From: Hermodice carunculata
Taxonomy: Eukaryota > Annelida > Polychaeta > Eunicida > Amphinomidae
DNA: 64,000 bases
Assembly (NCBI GenBank): GCA_964020975.1
Contig: OZ026612.1
Span: forward strand, 53,699,877-53,763,876
Reading direction: 5' to 3'
The position numbers and the translations under genes were made by a program. Positions within the stretch are counted from its first letter, which is position 1. Each line of letters opens with the position of its first letter. Under the pieces are notes generated by a model, which made no database searches, was not told where the DNA came from, and worked only from the letters and a program-made list of their open reading frames with translations. This document shows, piece after piece, positions 41,290 to 52,255 of this stretch.

Positions 41290-42265
41290 TACGACGGTGA
41301 AGTTTCCGGAGCTCGTAGATCGAGCAAAGGCTTAAGTAGCTCTCACACGATGGCCAGTTGCGTGCCGAGTTTAGCCCCGAACTAGTTTAGCACAACTATT
41401 AGAAAACTCATGAACATCTCAGGATGGCTCGGCATATCTCATACTATCTCATAACGACTCCTGAACAGAAAGCCTAGGCAACTCGTACCTGACTCGGCAA
41501 GCTCGATATAAGGTCGTGTCATCTCGTAATAACTCTTTTAGCCGAGCTTTGACGAATCTATCACGACCTTAGTATGTATGAGTCGTGAGAGCTCACAACG
41601 AGCTTCCCTGGCTAGACACGAGTTTGTTACTACCAGTAAAGGTGACGCCAGGATCACGACCATGCGACAAGCTGACAGCAGGTAAGCATATATTGTGTGG
41701 CTCATTTTCCCATCATTGCAGTTCAAAATTCCGATCACGCCCAGAAGGCACACGAAAGACAGTCGAGGAGGAAAGACCAAGGCAGTAAAGGTAGGCACCA
41801 AACCGTAGTGGAGGTGCACCCCAAGGATGCACCAAGAGGAAATTGCTTCAAAGGATGAACAACATGTGGGCATGAATTCCCGAAATCTAAGACAATATCT
41901 CCCTGAAGTGGCGGCGAACTCGTTCTATCTCATACGTAACGCGCACTTAACTCGTACTAAGCTTATGCTAGCTTGTACCCAACTCGTTACTACTTGTCAT
42001 GAACTCGGCTGTACCCACAATAAACTCATGCAGCTGATACTCAACTAGGATGTACTCTCACGAAACTCGTGCAGCTCATGCTCAACTCTGAACCAGTAGT
42101 AGCGCCCTCATTTGTACTTGTTCCTATCTCGTGGGATACCCGCACTAAACTCTTAAGATACTCGCGCATACTCGCACTGAATTTATAGATAACAGTAGAT
42201 AACAAATTTGCTGCCGAGTTTCACGAACTCGGCAACATGGGGTGCTCGATACAACTCGGCACTTA
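41290..42265. mobile_element. Non-coding element with CTCGT-like words phased at 10-11 bp between inverted repeats
   Basis: Words such as CTCGTAC, CTCATAC, CTCGGCA and CTTGTAC start near 41407, 41418, 41428, 41438, 41448, 41458, 41482, 41493, 41502, 41513, 41523 and 41533. They appear again near 41919, 41929, 41951, 41962, 41972, 41983, 41993, 42004, 42025, 42034, 42045, 42055, 42066 and 42075. GTGCCGAGTT at 41362-41371 is mirrored by AACTCGGCAC at 42253-42262. The middle (41640-41880) lacks the phasing. No protein is encoded. Confidence 0.7.
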
Positions 42266-42269
42266 ATTT

Positions 42270-43120
42270 GCCATCATGTCAGAGCTGCTTAATTCAGGCC
42301 GTCTATCCATTTAAGGCCGGGCGTGACTCTTGGCATTTTGTGCTGATAAATCTGTGTCTTCTTTTTTTCCTGGAGGTGCAAAAAGGAAAAGCACCCTACG
42401 TTGGCATACTGCCATGCCCGACACCATAAGCCACATCTATTAAGGCATCAATCAGTCCTTCTCATGATATAAAAAGGCATTGCCATTGTAATTGCATTGT
42501 AACAAATGCAAATAAACACTGAAAAAACATAAATTTAAACTATCCAAGAAATTTTGAAAAAAAATTGTATTTGACCATAAAGTGCTGAATCTTGAATATG
42601 TCTGTGTATTATCATATTTTTTTGGTTATTGAACCTCTTTCATATTTATCAAGAAATACAATATAAATCGATTAGAATCTCTTGTGGTACTATGAAATTT
42701 ACGGCAAGTCATAGGGTACTGCGTCAAACTGGTTGAGCGCCCTTCAAAATTGCCGAAAGAATTCCAAAATATTGTACTTTTATAAAAGATAAATCAGCTC
42801 TCTTGCCCTACATATCTTGACAAATTAATTGCAATTCATATACAAGTCCCGATGGAACGCCCTCTCCGTAATTTGGTGCAACTTGCAGGACTAATCGATG
42901 CTTTAAATCGTTGGTTTCTTTTACCAAATCATTATGGAATGACTTGCCATATACAATCAAAAAGGCTCTCCCACCTTGTCTGCCTTCAGCTCTATCATTG
43001 CCAATGTCGCAAAAGTCAATCTCGCTTGTGCACCTACCCAAAGTAAGACCCCCCCCATACACTTCTTTTTCTGTCCACTAAATATTGTCGACGGTAGACT
43101 CCTGTGGAAATTATATGTCT
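42270..43120. other. Gene-free interval
   Basis: AT-rich sequence before the SINE-like repeat. The frames inside look random. Confidence 0.35.
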
Positions 43121-43121
43121 A

Positions 43122-43337
43122 GTGACGACGGAATGTTGGATCTCGAACCAGCAACCTTCGGCACCAATCATTTGGCAGAAAATGGGAACCGCGCTGACAA
43201 CTGACCAAATCCCCATTCTTGGAAAGAATCGTTCAGTGGGGGGCAGGTATGCGTGAATGCCATGATCGACACGCCCCAGTTCTTTGCATTCAATCCAGTA
43301 CAAGTCTGTATGCAGAGTTGTCCCAGATCGGGGATGT
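43122..43337 (-). mobile_element. SINE-like repeat, copy 1
   Basis: About 215 bp shared with 48468-48686. Read on the minus strand it contains a GGTTCGAGATCC word matching the RNA polymerase III B box (43139-43150), preceded by TTGGTCAGTTGTCAGCGCGG, which resembles an A box. The A-to-B distance is longer than in a tRNA. The copy starts near TCCCCGATCTGGGACAACTC. Confidence 0.6.
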
Positions 43338-43432
43338 CATCTTGCAGTTTCGATTTTTCAGATGAACAAGATGAGAACAACACCTAGATATATTCTGCAG
43401 TTCCATTGTACAAGAGCTATTCCTGCCGATTT

Positions 43433-43438
43433 TTTATT
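43433..43438 (-). terminator. Candidate polyadenylation signal of the GPCR gene
   Basis: AATAAA on the minus strand about 200 bp after the receptor stop codon. Supported by motif and spacing only. Confidence 0.35.
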
Positions 43439-43641
43439 TTGTTTTCTATGATCTACGTCTGTAGACATGTTGCTCAACGTTGCTGTCAAATAATGTTTTT
43501 TTTTGTATTGTCCAATATGCCTTGCATATGACATCATGTATGTCTTGAGGAACCTTTAATTAGCTACCCACATTTGTAGCTACTGGCCAATTCAGATTTT
43601 GGAAAGAAATTTGTTTACAAAAAAAGTCAAAAACAACTGTC

Positions 43642-44613
43642 TCATATTTTCTTTTGGCACTTCAGAATTAACTTGAAAGCTGTTCTAAACTTTTTGTCTC
43701 CCCAGGCATAAATAATTGGATTGAAAAACGAGTTACAGTAGAAAACAATATAAGATGTGTACATGAAATAGCCGAAGTCACCTGGATTTCCGCCGTGGCC
43801 AATAGTTATACTACATATTATCAAAAACTGTAACCAACAGATGTAAAACGCAGCAAACACTTTTAACATCATTTTAATTATTTTCTTGTCCGATGTACTC
43901 TCCATTTGGTAGTCGTGTGGCAATGGCTGGGTGTGTATTTTATTTTGTTGACGCCAAGCTGTGTAGAATATTCTGCAGTATAAGACGGCTGTTGCCAGAA
44001 GGGGTGGAATGGTGACTGAATGAAGGGAGACCAGCATCATGGTGGGGTCCATTGCATTTGTCATTAAACAGGGACGTAATTGATCCATCTTGAAGAAAAG
44101 CAAAGAACTGAATATGGATGTCACTAATAGAAATAAATTGACTACAACGAGCGACGTGAGCACCCTTTTTGTTGTAACAATAGCTTGGTACCTCAGAGGG
44201 TAGAACACGGCGATATATCTGTCCACTGCAATGAGCAAAATACAATATTCCGACATTACTAATGATGCACCAATGAATGTGGATGCAAGCCCACAAGCAA
44301 TTCTCCATGCATTTACATCAACGTCTTCTGGTAAATGAAATGGCGTTGCTAAATAAGATAATCCGATCCAAATCACGCCGAATATAAGATCTGTCGCAGA
44401 TAGGTAGGCAACAATGGTATTTGTAGCATTTTGTAGATTTTCAAATTTGACAACTGCAATCAATGTTAGCGAGTTCGTAAAACATATGATAATGCACACC
44501 AGACAAAACCCACACCACACAATGAACGTATTCACACCCAAATCCAATGGGTCTCTGCGGATTGTTGTTGACTGTAATGTAAAATTGAAAACAACTGTCG
44601 TATTTAACTCCAT
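43642..44613 (-). CDS. Intronless class A (rhodopsin-like) G-protein-coupled receptor, 323 residues
   Basis: Complete seven-helix receptor. An in-frame TAA lies directly before the ATG, so the start is firm. N-glycosylation sites at N4 and N10 precede helix 1 (N47). Helix 2 carries D75, helix 3 starts near C107 (partner C182 in loop 2) and ends with the DRY motif at 131-133, followed by IAVFYPLRY. Helix 5 has P203/P204, helix 6 has CWLQF at 259-263, and helix 7 ends with NPIIY at 298-302, followed by helix 8 and a cysteine near the C terminus. Oddities: helix 4 lacks its usual Trp, and helix 6 has Gln where CWxP has Pro. The overall look is nearest to the adenosine/melanocortin/cannabinoid-like or amine-like receptors, but no ligand can be named. 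Lineage-expanded orphan receptors of this kind are common in marine invertebrates. Confidence 0.9.
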   Translation of the reverse strand: MELNTTVVFNFTLQSTTIRRDPLDLGVNTFIVWCGFCLVCIIICFTNSLTLIAVVKFENLQNATNTIVAYLSATDLIFGVIWIGLSYLATPFHLPEDVDVNAWRIACGLASTFIGASLVMSEYCILLIAVDRYIAVFYPLRYQAIVTTKRVLTSLVVVNLFLLVTSIFSSLLFFKMDQLRPCLMTNAMDPTMMLVSLHSVTIPPLLATAVLYCRIFYTAWRQQNKIHTQPLPHDYQMESTSDKKIIKMMLKVFAAFYICWLQFLIICSITIGHGGNPGDFGYFMYTSYIVFYCNSFFNPIIYAWGDKKFRTAFKLILKCQKKI

Positions 44614-44619
44614 TTAATC

Positions 44620-45545
44620 GTCCTTTTTGTTGAGAGTGATACTTTACCTCTTTGGCATCATTGTTGTATTTCTTTGATATTTTTTGATATAATGCTGCTA
44701 AATCATAGTTTCAGATCTGTGTAATCAGTGTTTATTTATGTTCCGGCCACGCCAGACAGAGCGCAGGGTGATTCTGACACATAGCTTGGTGAGTTCCGTA
44801 GTTAACTCACGACGAAAATTTCTTAAGCTGCCTGTTGAAACGTTTGATAATCCAAATAGTATACATTTGTAGTAGCTTATGACTTTCATGGTGTCATGCT
44901 TTTGCTAGGAACCCTACCGATATCCCATTGCACACTTGTTTTGCAATTTTTCCCTCACAACGTCCGTGTTGTCGAAAACATTTCTGAATATATAGTGTAC
45001 TTCTCATTAATTAAATATCATACAGTCTGATTCATAGAATTGGACACAATGGGCTTTTATTTGAATGTGATGTTCGATTCCATTAGATCCTTTCACATTA
45101 ATCATTTGAACAGATAAATGCAGTTTACATCTAAGTAGAAGTTTCTATTGGTGGTCCTCAGGACCAGATATAAATGGATTCATTGACAGTATGCTTTTGA
45201 CAACAAACATGGGGAACCATAGGACGTGCAATGACCCTTTCAAAGGTGTATATTAAAGTGGATATTGATATTACGGAAAGCAAAGCTTGAAAAACAACGC
45301 AGAATGCGTGATGGCTTAAATGATATTCATCATGGGTTTGTCGGCGTTAAATTTCTGACTCTAACAGAAATTTTGAAAAACAGCTGCATTGTACGATGGC
45401 TTCAAGGAATAATGTATCAATCCTGCAGACTGCAGCAATCGGTAATATTTTACAAATGCTTGGCTTCAGTCATCCTGACATTACCTTTCCAGTCAACATA
45501 CATCAAATACCAGATAATAGTCCGTTTCTTATACATAAGATGCGT
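44620..45545. other. Gene-free interval upstream of the GPCR
   Basis: Would contain the GPCR promoter (minus strand). No regulatory motif could be assigned. The frame at 45265-45696 runs into a known-looking repeat and is not a gene. Confidence 0.35.
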
Positions 45546-45554
45546 GCATTTTAA

Positions 45555-45900
45555 GGGTCCGCCCCATAGGTGGGACCGTTTCTGTTTTCGGGTTGTCCGT
45601 CCGCATGTGCGCATTCTCGTTACCACGATATCTACAGAATGCCTCGATGTATTTGGCTCAAATTTGGCAATGCGCTTTCCTTACCTAGCAAGATGAACCG
45701 ATTAGATTTTGGTGTCACCATGACCTTATTTGGGCAAATCGCAGCCTAATTACATGCTTGTTATGGCTCGTTACCGCAATATCTCCAGAATGCACCAATT
45801 TGGCAGTATGCTTCTCTAGCATGCCAAGATAAACTGATTAGATCTTGGTGTCAGCATGGCCTAATTTGAGCAAATGACGGACCTTCAGTCAACGCTTGCG
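45555..45900. repeat. Dispersed non-coding repeat with an internal two-fold duplication
   Basis: CGTTACCACGATATCTACAG, TTTGGCTCAAATTTGGCA, CAAGATGAACCGATTAGATT and TTGGTGTCACCATGACC recur about 155 bp later as CGTTACCGCAATATCTCCAG, CAAGATAAACTGATTAGATC and TTGGTGTCAGCATGGCC. A TTGTCCGTCCGC lead precedes the first copy. Confidence 0.75.
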
Positions 45901-46439
45901 TTGAAAGTATGTCTTGTTAATCAATGTCACCGTACGTTACAATCACATTAGCGCATGAACGTAGAATTACAGGAGATAACGACAGCTATCGACATGACAC
46001 CTCACAATGCAGCGCTTTGGTGGACCGCACGAAAAAGGGGGGGGGGGGGATTTGGCGGGCCTGCAGTTTGCCTTCTTGTACTAATGTAATAGTAAGATCA
46101 CAATCAAACTTCACGTCCACAAGGTAGGTTCATTTAGTTATTACATTTGACATACACATTAGTGACGTCACTGATCAACTACAGGAGACTTTAGAGCCAT
46201 GAGTGAACCAAAGTTGTACTCAAATAAACAAGTCACAAAAATTAAGTTTCAAACAGTTTATTTCTATACATGATCTCTGTAACAAAAACTGTCAAGCCAG
46301 TATCTATAGGCTTGATGCCCAAGAGGTGGCCCAGACCACATGTCTATCAGGATGGCCCCGGGATTGATATAGTGAGGACTGTCAGAGTTCAGAATAAACT
46401 GTCTTTCTTTTACGAGGAATTTACACTATTTTGACAAAA

Positions 46440-46810
46440 GATCTTCTACACACACAACAGTTTATTTTACAATAGGTTTATTATGAAATTTTTCAAAGGT
46501 TGATGAATTTGACCAGCCTGTTACTTGCAGATTGTCCCTAACTGGTACTCCAGCTGCCTGCTTGGCAGATGAGCCCGCACACCTTGTGCTGTGTGCACAC
46601 AAGGTGGTTGTATCAACACCAGCATATATTAGGTACTTTTTGAACAAGTGATAGATGCTGTCTCTTGAGGCAGCGCTGTATGGCGTCTATGTGGTAGCAA
46701 GAGCTGGTCAGTCAACCTGATCGGTGCTGTTTTATGCAGATAAACTGCTATGCAGGTCCTCATCAGGAAAGCCTTGGGTGTGTATTGGGCGCCCTGTTTA
46801 CCTGGCCAAG
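46440..46810 (-). mobile_element. Fossil of a tyrosine-recombinase retroelement (DIRS-like), C-terminal recombinase piece
   Basis: The minus-strand frame ending at 46462 reads YLIYAGVDTTTLCAHSTRCA, then AGVPVRDNLQVTGWSNSSTF. This is the C-terminal region of the tyrosine recombinase carried by DIRS-type and related elements. Only this part is recognisable; the element is broken and old. A Crypton-type DNA transposon is an alternative source. Confidence 0.6.
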
Positions 46811-47004
46811 ATGTTTTTTATACTTTGTTTACAAATATAACAGATCTGTCACCTGTGTGTTAACTCATTACTTATCGTGTAACTTATTGCCTTGAGCGTT
46901 TGTTATTTCTGGCCGGTCAACAAAGCCATGAGTAGGGTTTATTAGTTTGTCAGAGGTACCAACTTTATACCGGCATGGGGCAGAGATTTGCACAAATAGT
47001 GCAG

Positions 47005-47290
47005 AAAAAATTACCCATATTCATCAATTTCAACCCAATAATGACAGCAAAAAGATTCGAGAGTTAGCTAAACTTCAACAGTCATCTTTCAATACCAATC
47101 TGAAGAAACAATTTCACTCCTGACTTAGGACAGGCAGTCACCCATAAAAGGTTACTGGTGTTTTTATGTTTTTCAACCGGTCCTCCACCCTGTGAAATAT
47201 TATCCATTTAATAACTAAAGACTTCAGTTTTTCCAAAACATATAGGCCTAACCACTAAAAAACCAAATTTCATCAATTGTTTCCAATTAT
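47005..47290. repeat. Dispersed repeat, copy 2 (partner at 20.0 kb)
   Basis: Matches 20036-20275 in AAAAAATTACCCATATTCAT, TCTTTCAATACCAATCTGAA, CACTCCTGACTTAGGACA, GTCACCCATAAAAGGTTA and CACTAAAAAACCAAATTTCA. Confidence 0.75.
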
Positions 47291-47299
47291 ATTATAACC

Positions 47300-48075
47300 C
47301 GCTGGTACTTTCGGACCTGTATCCATTATCGGGGCAACCTTCTCCAGTAAGCTCCAACTATAACTCAACAGGGGCTCTTGGCTCAGTACCCAGTGCTGCA
47401 ACCTAATTCATAGCCTGGGGCGACTTCAATGTCTGATACAATATTCCTATTCTGGGGCCCACTGCTGCCAACAACTGGTATTTTCAAGTCATTGTATGCA
47501 CATTTCTAGGTAATGCTCCCACCTATGTTCCTTCGACATATTAAACTTCGCTTAGCACTAATAACACATATGTTTTGGATACTACCCCTTCAAAAATTCC
47601 AATCGGGACCAACCCATTGACCTGGTTGGCATTTTGAAAATTGTGGATTCCGCACCCAATGGTGTGTAAATGAGGATAGTATTGGGACGATCTTGGGGGT
47701 TTATATTATAAAGCAAAGGTTTATATTTTTCAAATACTTCAGAGCATCAATAACGAGATGATATATGCTGTGGCCGGAAGTCACTTTGATATCCAAATCA
47801 AATGTATTTTTGTGCGACTGTCCCACAATACATTGTGCCATGTTCAAAATGGCGCTGACCACCGTGCATGGTTTGCTGGCTCAATGTATCGTGTCGCATT
47901 TGGATTTGTAACAAATGATGGCACCTGCTTCAGACACAACCCAGCAGGCAGATTAAAGTTAAGATAGTAAGCCGTGCTTTAAAAGTACTTTAACGACCAT
48001 TTACCCTGTAAACTCGGAATATGGATACCTGGAATGTAGCTAAATATTAGGTAACGATCACCGAGCAACTGGGAA
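47300..48075. other. Gene-free interval
   Basis: Eroded, unrecognised sequence. The frame at 47758-47967 has no identifiable domain. Confidence 0.3.
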
Positions 48076-48077
48076 TA

Positions 48078-48415
48078 TGCTGTTTCACCAAACAACCGTA
48101 GCTATACTGCTATGCTGTTTCCCCTGGCCCAAGTTACCCCCCCCCCAAAAAAAGTTAAAATAATATGCTGTGTTCGAGTTGACTTTACCGAAAATAACGG
48201 CGCACGACCGCCTTTTTTCTCGATAAATCTTTGAGCCGGAGCTATCCTGTTTCACGGAACCACCGTGGCTATGCTGCTATGTTATTTTTGCAGCAGCGGC
48301 CCAAGTAAACCCTCCAGACAAGTTAAAATAAAAGGCTGTGCTTGAGTTGACTTTACTGCAACATAACGGCACACCACGGCTACTTTCCTGATTAAATCTT
48401 TCAGCCAGGGTCGAT
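48078..48415. repeat. Tandem duplication, 167-bp unit
   Basis: CTGTTTCACC (48080) and CTGTTTCACG (48247) begin parallel copies sharing CCGTRGCTATRCTGCTATG, GGCCCAAGT, AAGTTAAAATAA, GAGTTGACTTTAC and AAATCTTT. Divergence is about 15-20 percent. Confidence 0.85.
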
Positions 48416-48467
48416 CAAATTTTATTAGGGAAGGGCGAATGAAACTAATTTTTTTATTTGGTTTTTT

Positions 48468-48686
48468 GTGACCACGGAATGGGCGAGCTCGAACCAGCAA
48501 TCTTGGGCACTAATCACCTAGCCGAAAATGGGAAGCGCACATACCAACTGCACGGAATCCCCATTCTTAGAAAGAATAGTTTAAAAGAGGCCCGTATACG
48601 TGAATGCAATTATCGATACGGCCCAGCTCATTGTGATTTATCCAGTACAAGTACTGTAATTGGAGTTGTCCCAGATCGGGGACTGC
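48468..48686 (-). mobile_element. SINE-like repeat, copy 2
   Basis: Same organisation as 43122-43337. On the minus strand GCTGGTTCGAGCTC contains the B-box-like word, and CGTGCAGTTGGTATGTGCGC is A-box-like. Both copies begin at TCCCCGATCTGGGACAACTC or a close variant and end at CATTCCGTSGTCAC. Confidence 0.6.
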
Positions 48687-48689
48687 ATA

Positions 48690-49390
48690 TGTAAGTAATG
48701 CTTCATAAGATGTATTTAGGGTCGGGGCTCTTCAGTAGGGTGCGGTCTGGTGACAGGAACAACACATATACTTTTGTCAGGCCGCAGGTAACTTGGGTAT
48801 TTGTTGAAACATATTTAAAATAGATGTTCTTTCTCCTCTTACACATTAATTCCTTTTACGTGAGTTTAACTTTTTAGGCCTACTTAGGAACAGTCGGAGG
48901 CACTTGTACCCACGGAAAATCGTCCAGTTCACGTTTGCCGGACGTTCCTGTCGATAACTGTACCGCAGGGTACATGACACTTCCGTAACACGTCAGGCAC
49001 ACGCTCGCTTTCCACTTGGTTTTGGAAGATTTAATGAGAACTACATGTTATCATAGCTACCTCTTTCTCATCTCTATTGGTTATGCTTTCACAAATAAAG
49101 GTCATTTGAAATATGCATGCCATTAAATTAATAAAATATCAAGTGAAATAAGCAAAACGATTCGTGTTTGTTGTTCCTGCCGTGCAAAATAAAAATATCT
49201 TCGCTGAAAATGTAGCCTAGTGATTGATTGGCCGATGTCTTTCTGAACAGGGAGCAGTGCGTACATTCCTACCCTTGTGGTATATTTTTTCCGCACTGGA
49301 GTTCTCCCCAAATAGCAAAATCACATTGTGTAAACATGAAAAAGCGGAATATTGTAAAAATATTCTTGGATAATGTCATGATCATACGAA
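48690..49390. other. Gene-free interval
   Basis: No gene, no repeat relation noticed. Confidence 0.35.
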
Positions 49391-49391
49391 A

Positions 49392-49734
49392 GTGTATGGC
49401 GTTAGAAATATCTCGAAACCATAAAGAGGAAATGTAATGAAAACGTTAGAATAACATTCTAAAAAGTTGAATTAAACATGGTTATAACATTGGGGTAACG
49501 TTGTTGAAACATGACTGGAAAGTATTTTTAAAGTATGTTGATAAAACATCACGCTAATGTTAAATGTTACAATAACAGAGTTAAAGTGTTAACTAGGTAT
49601 GTTGCTACAACAATCTTTCAATGCTGTGAAAATATAATATAAAATATTTTTTAAAAGTTTACAAAAATATTGTACAAATATTTTAAAAAATACTCTGGAA
49701 ATAATGTTAATGTAACATTTTCAACGCCATACAC
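49392..49734. mobile_element. MITE-like element, 343 bp, short terminal inverted repeats
   Basis: GTGTATGGCGTT at 49392-49403 is mirrored exactly by AACGCCATACAC at 49723-49734. Between them is AT-rich sequence full of AACATT, AACGTT and ATAACATT words and no coding capacity. Target-site duplication not resolved. Confidence 0.6.
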
Positions 49735-49739
49735 TCCAT

Positions 49740-50240
49740 GTTTTTAAAATATTAATAAAATAACATTTAAACAAATTAAGTTGAGCATGGAATCAAAATT
49801 TATTGAAAAAAATGACTTCCGGGTAACGTTGGGTAGTCCACGACAGAACAGATCCCATGGATCTCTTTGAAAATCAGATTCTGGTGTGGAATGAGTCAAT
49901 TTTGATGTGTATGAAGCTTGCCATGGAAACAAATACCTTTCCACTTGTTGCATGGTTAAGATTATAGAGAAAAGCCCTTGTAAACACACCACTTCCTTGG
50001 TTTATGCACACCAAAACATCCTGTGTCTCCACACATAACAACCTTAAAATGGTACATGTAGTGCATGTAGAGAAGCAGTGTCGCAAGAAATTTAACTGCT
50101 CTACATCTGTATCTGGTTGTTGTTCCTGGGGCCTGCTTTTGAGCATTTGGCTGGTGACAGGTGCTTATTAAATGTGAAGCCCTGAGCTACTATGTCTATT
50201 CAAGGGACAGCAGATGTAAACTCCCAATAAGAGCATATTT
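49740..50240. other. Gene-free interval
   Basis: No recognisable gene. The minus-strand frames at 49744-49992 and 49874-50146 look random. Confidence 0.35.
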
Positions 50241-50249
50241 AAGTGAAAC

Positions 50250-50740
50250 AAGAGGACCATGATGGTCATGCGCTCAGCTGACAGGCACCTAGAGCATCAC
50301 AACTGTATATGCACTGTAACCAGACTTGTGCCACAATTCATCAACAAGATCAAAGACATGGTGCAGACAGTTCTTAACCTGTCAGCAAGCAGTAAAATCC
50401 ACATAGGTGGCCCTGTGACCTTGGCAATGAGGTCAATGTCACCCATGTATAGTGTAAGTCTGGCCTTTCCTTAGGACAACTACCATGTACAACATCAAGG
50501 ATTAATTTCAAATAGTTCTGGAGTTATCAAGTGAACTATAAAATTTCTGTTAGTAACCCCATGACCTTGAGAATGGGGTCAATATCACTAAAACTGTCTA
50601 AGGTTGGTCGTCATAGAGGACAACAAGAATGTGCAATATCCATGTCCTAGCTCAAATAGTTGTCAAGTAATGATATTAATAGTGTGTTCCATGTAACTTG
50701 CCCTGTGACTTGAAAATGAGGTCAAGGTAACTATTCTACG
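50250..50740 (+). repeat. Tandem repeat, about 145-bp unit, carrying TGACCT/AGGTCA half-sites
   Basis: Three units are anchored by TGTGACCTTGGCAATGAGGT (50414), CATGACCTTGAGAATGGGGT (50564) and TGTGACTTGAAAATGAGGTC (50705). They share GGACAACWASMATGT and CTCAAATAGTTSTCAAG segments. Each anchor is an imperfect palindrome. Confidence 0.75.
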
Positions 50741-50824
50741 GCCTCTGTCTCGCCTTCATATCCAGAAGTGTCCCTGTGCACTTTCAAAGTAATTGGCCTA
50801 GTATTTTCAAAGATACAGAATTCT

Positions 50825-51261
50825 GTATATATCCCCCCCCCCCAATGAAAAAATACACATGAAAAATCCAAAAAATCACTAACCATGACCATTTGACCAA
50901 ACTTGGTGAAGACCCACCCAAAGCATATCCCCACCAAGTTTAAAGTTGATCTGGCTGACGGTGTTGGAGAAAACGTCACAGATGTGACTTAGCGCGGCAT
51001 TTCCCATTGACTTGGCAATCCTCATTGACTTACATACTAATAAATAGGCATGTATGAATTACTGACAATTATTGAAAAAATTGAAAACCTTGTAAAAAAT
51101 CAGGAATAATGGGTAAAATTCCGTGTTGCACACCTTTGTTTTACCCTTCCATAAAGAACATTTCCACCAAGCATCAGCATTATCTTAAAGAAAGTTTAAG
51201 AGGAAAAGTGGAAATTAAAAAAACCAAACACACAGACACAGACACAGACACAGGCACAGAC

Positions 51262-51338
<77 letters not shown>

Positions 51339-51800
51339 CTGAATAAATAGAAAAAAATCACAGCACCATCTGTGGAACAAACAAAGGTCTAGGGGGCCCT
51401 TGAAGTGTCCATATGCATTTTAAAACCAATATTGGCCAAGCTTTTTCAGAGAGACAGATTTTTTAAATACCCCCTCAATGAACACAAACATTCATTAAAA
51501 AAATCGCCAAATCACTGGACTGTGACCATTTGAACAAACTTGGTAGAGATCACCCAAGGCATATCCTCACCAAGTTCGAAGTGAATCTGGCAAACAGATG
51601 AGGTCGAAAATATGAATTACCATTGCAATCACCATTGACTACCCTAGTAATCAATAGGAATATATGCATTGACCGATGAGTACTCGAATTGAGAAATTCG
51701 TTAAAAATCAAGGATCCACAGCAACGCCACTTGGTGAGGTCTTGTGTGACCCTTGCACAAGAAACATATCCAGCAATTTTCAGCCCAATTTGAGGCCATT
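50825..51800 (+). repeat. Modular dispersed repeat, two copies split by a microsatellite
   Basis: The first copy (50825-51210) carries CATGACCATTTGACCAAAC and CCCACCAAGTTTAAAGTTGA. The second (51350-51790) carries CACAGCACCATCTGTGGAAC, CTGTGACCATTTGAACAAAC, CACCAAGTTCGAAGTGAATC and GCAACGCCACTTGGTGA. Confidence 0.8.
51228..51333. repeat. (CACAGA)n-(CAGA)n-(CA)n microsatellite
   Basis: CACAGA units pass into CAGA units and then perfect CA units. It sits at the 3' edge of a module of the dispersed repeat. Confidence 0.95.
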
Positions 51801-52255
51801 TAATTCTTTATTTCTCGAAATAGTATTATAAATTATTTTTAATTGTGGCATTAAACATTTTTATTTCCTTTTATTCTGCATTTAATCCTCAATTTCTTGA
51901 AATAAGATTAAATTATTATTTTTAATCATGAGCCCTGTTTTTGCCCCATTTTGTTCCAAGTGCTGGGACATAAAACGTCAAGACATAGACTTCACGGCAG
52001 CAAAATCGCACGTGCGCATTGGTCAACGCCAAAACTTCTACCGATTACCACGACAGTACGGAAATGTTCGAAATTTGATCCCGTTCAAAATTCGATCCCA
52101 TAGCTTATAGACAGCAGGACTGGTGAGCATGCATTCCTGCTCCCTCGTGATCATGTTGTGGCCAAGACTATTGTAAGGCATTATTATGTATGTGGCCATC
52201 TTTTATATGAATAGACTCTCAGCTTGGTAAGTGCAAAATACTGGATTGTTAAGGC

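Noticed and set aside
43940-44308. A second frame inside the GPCR on the same strand.
   Set aside because: It is a shadow of the receptor reading frame.
45265-45696. 143-codon plus-strand frame upstream of the GPCR.
   Set aside because: Its second half lies in a dispersed non-coding repeat and the first half has no recognisable motif.
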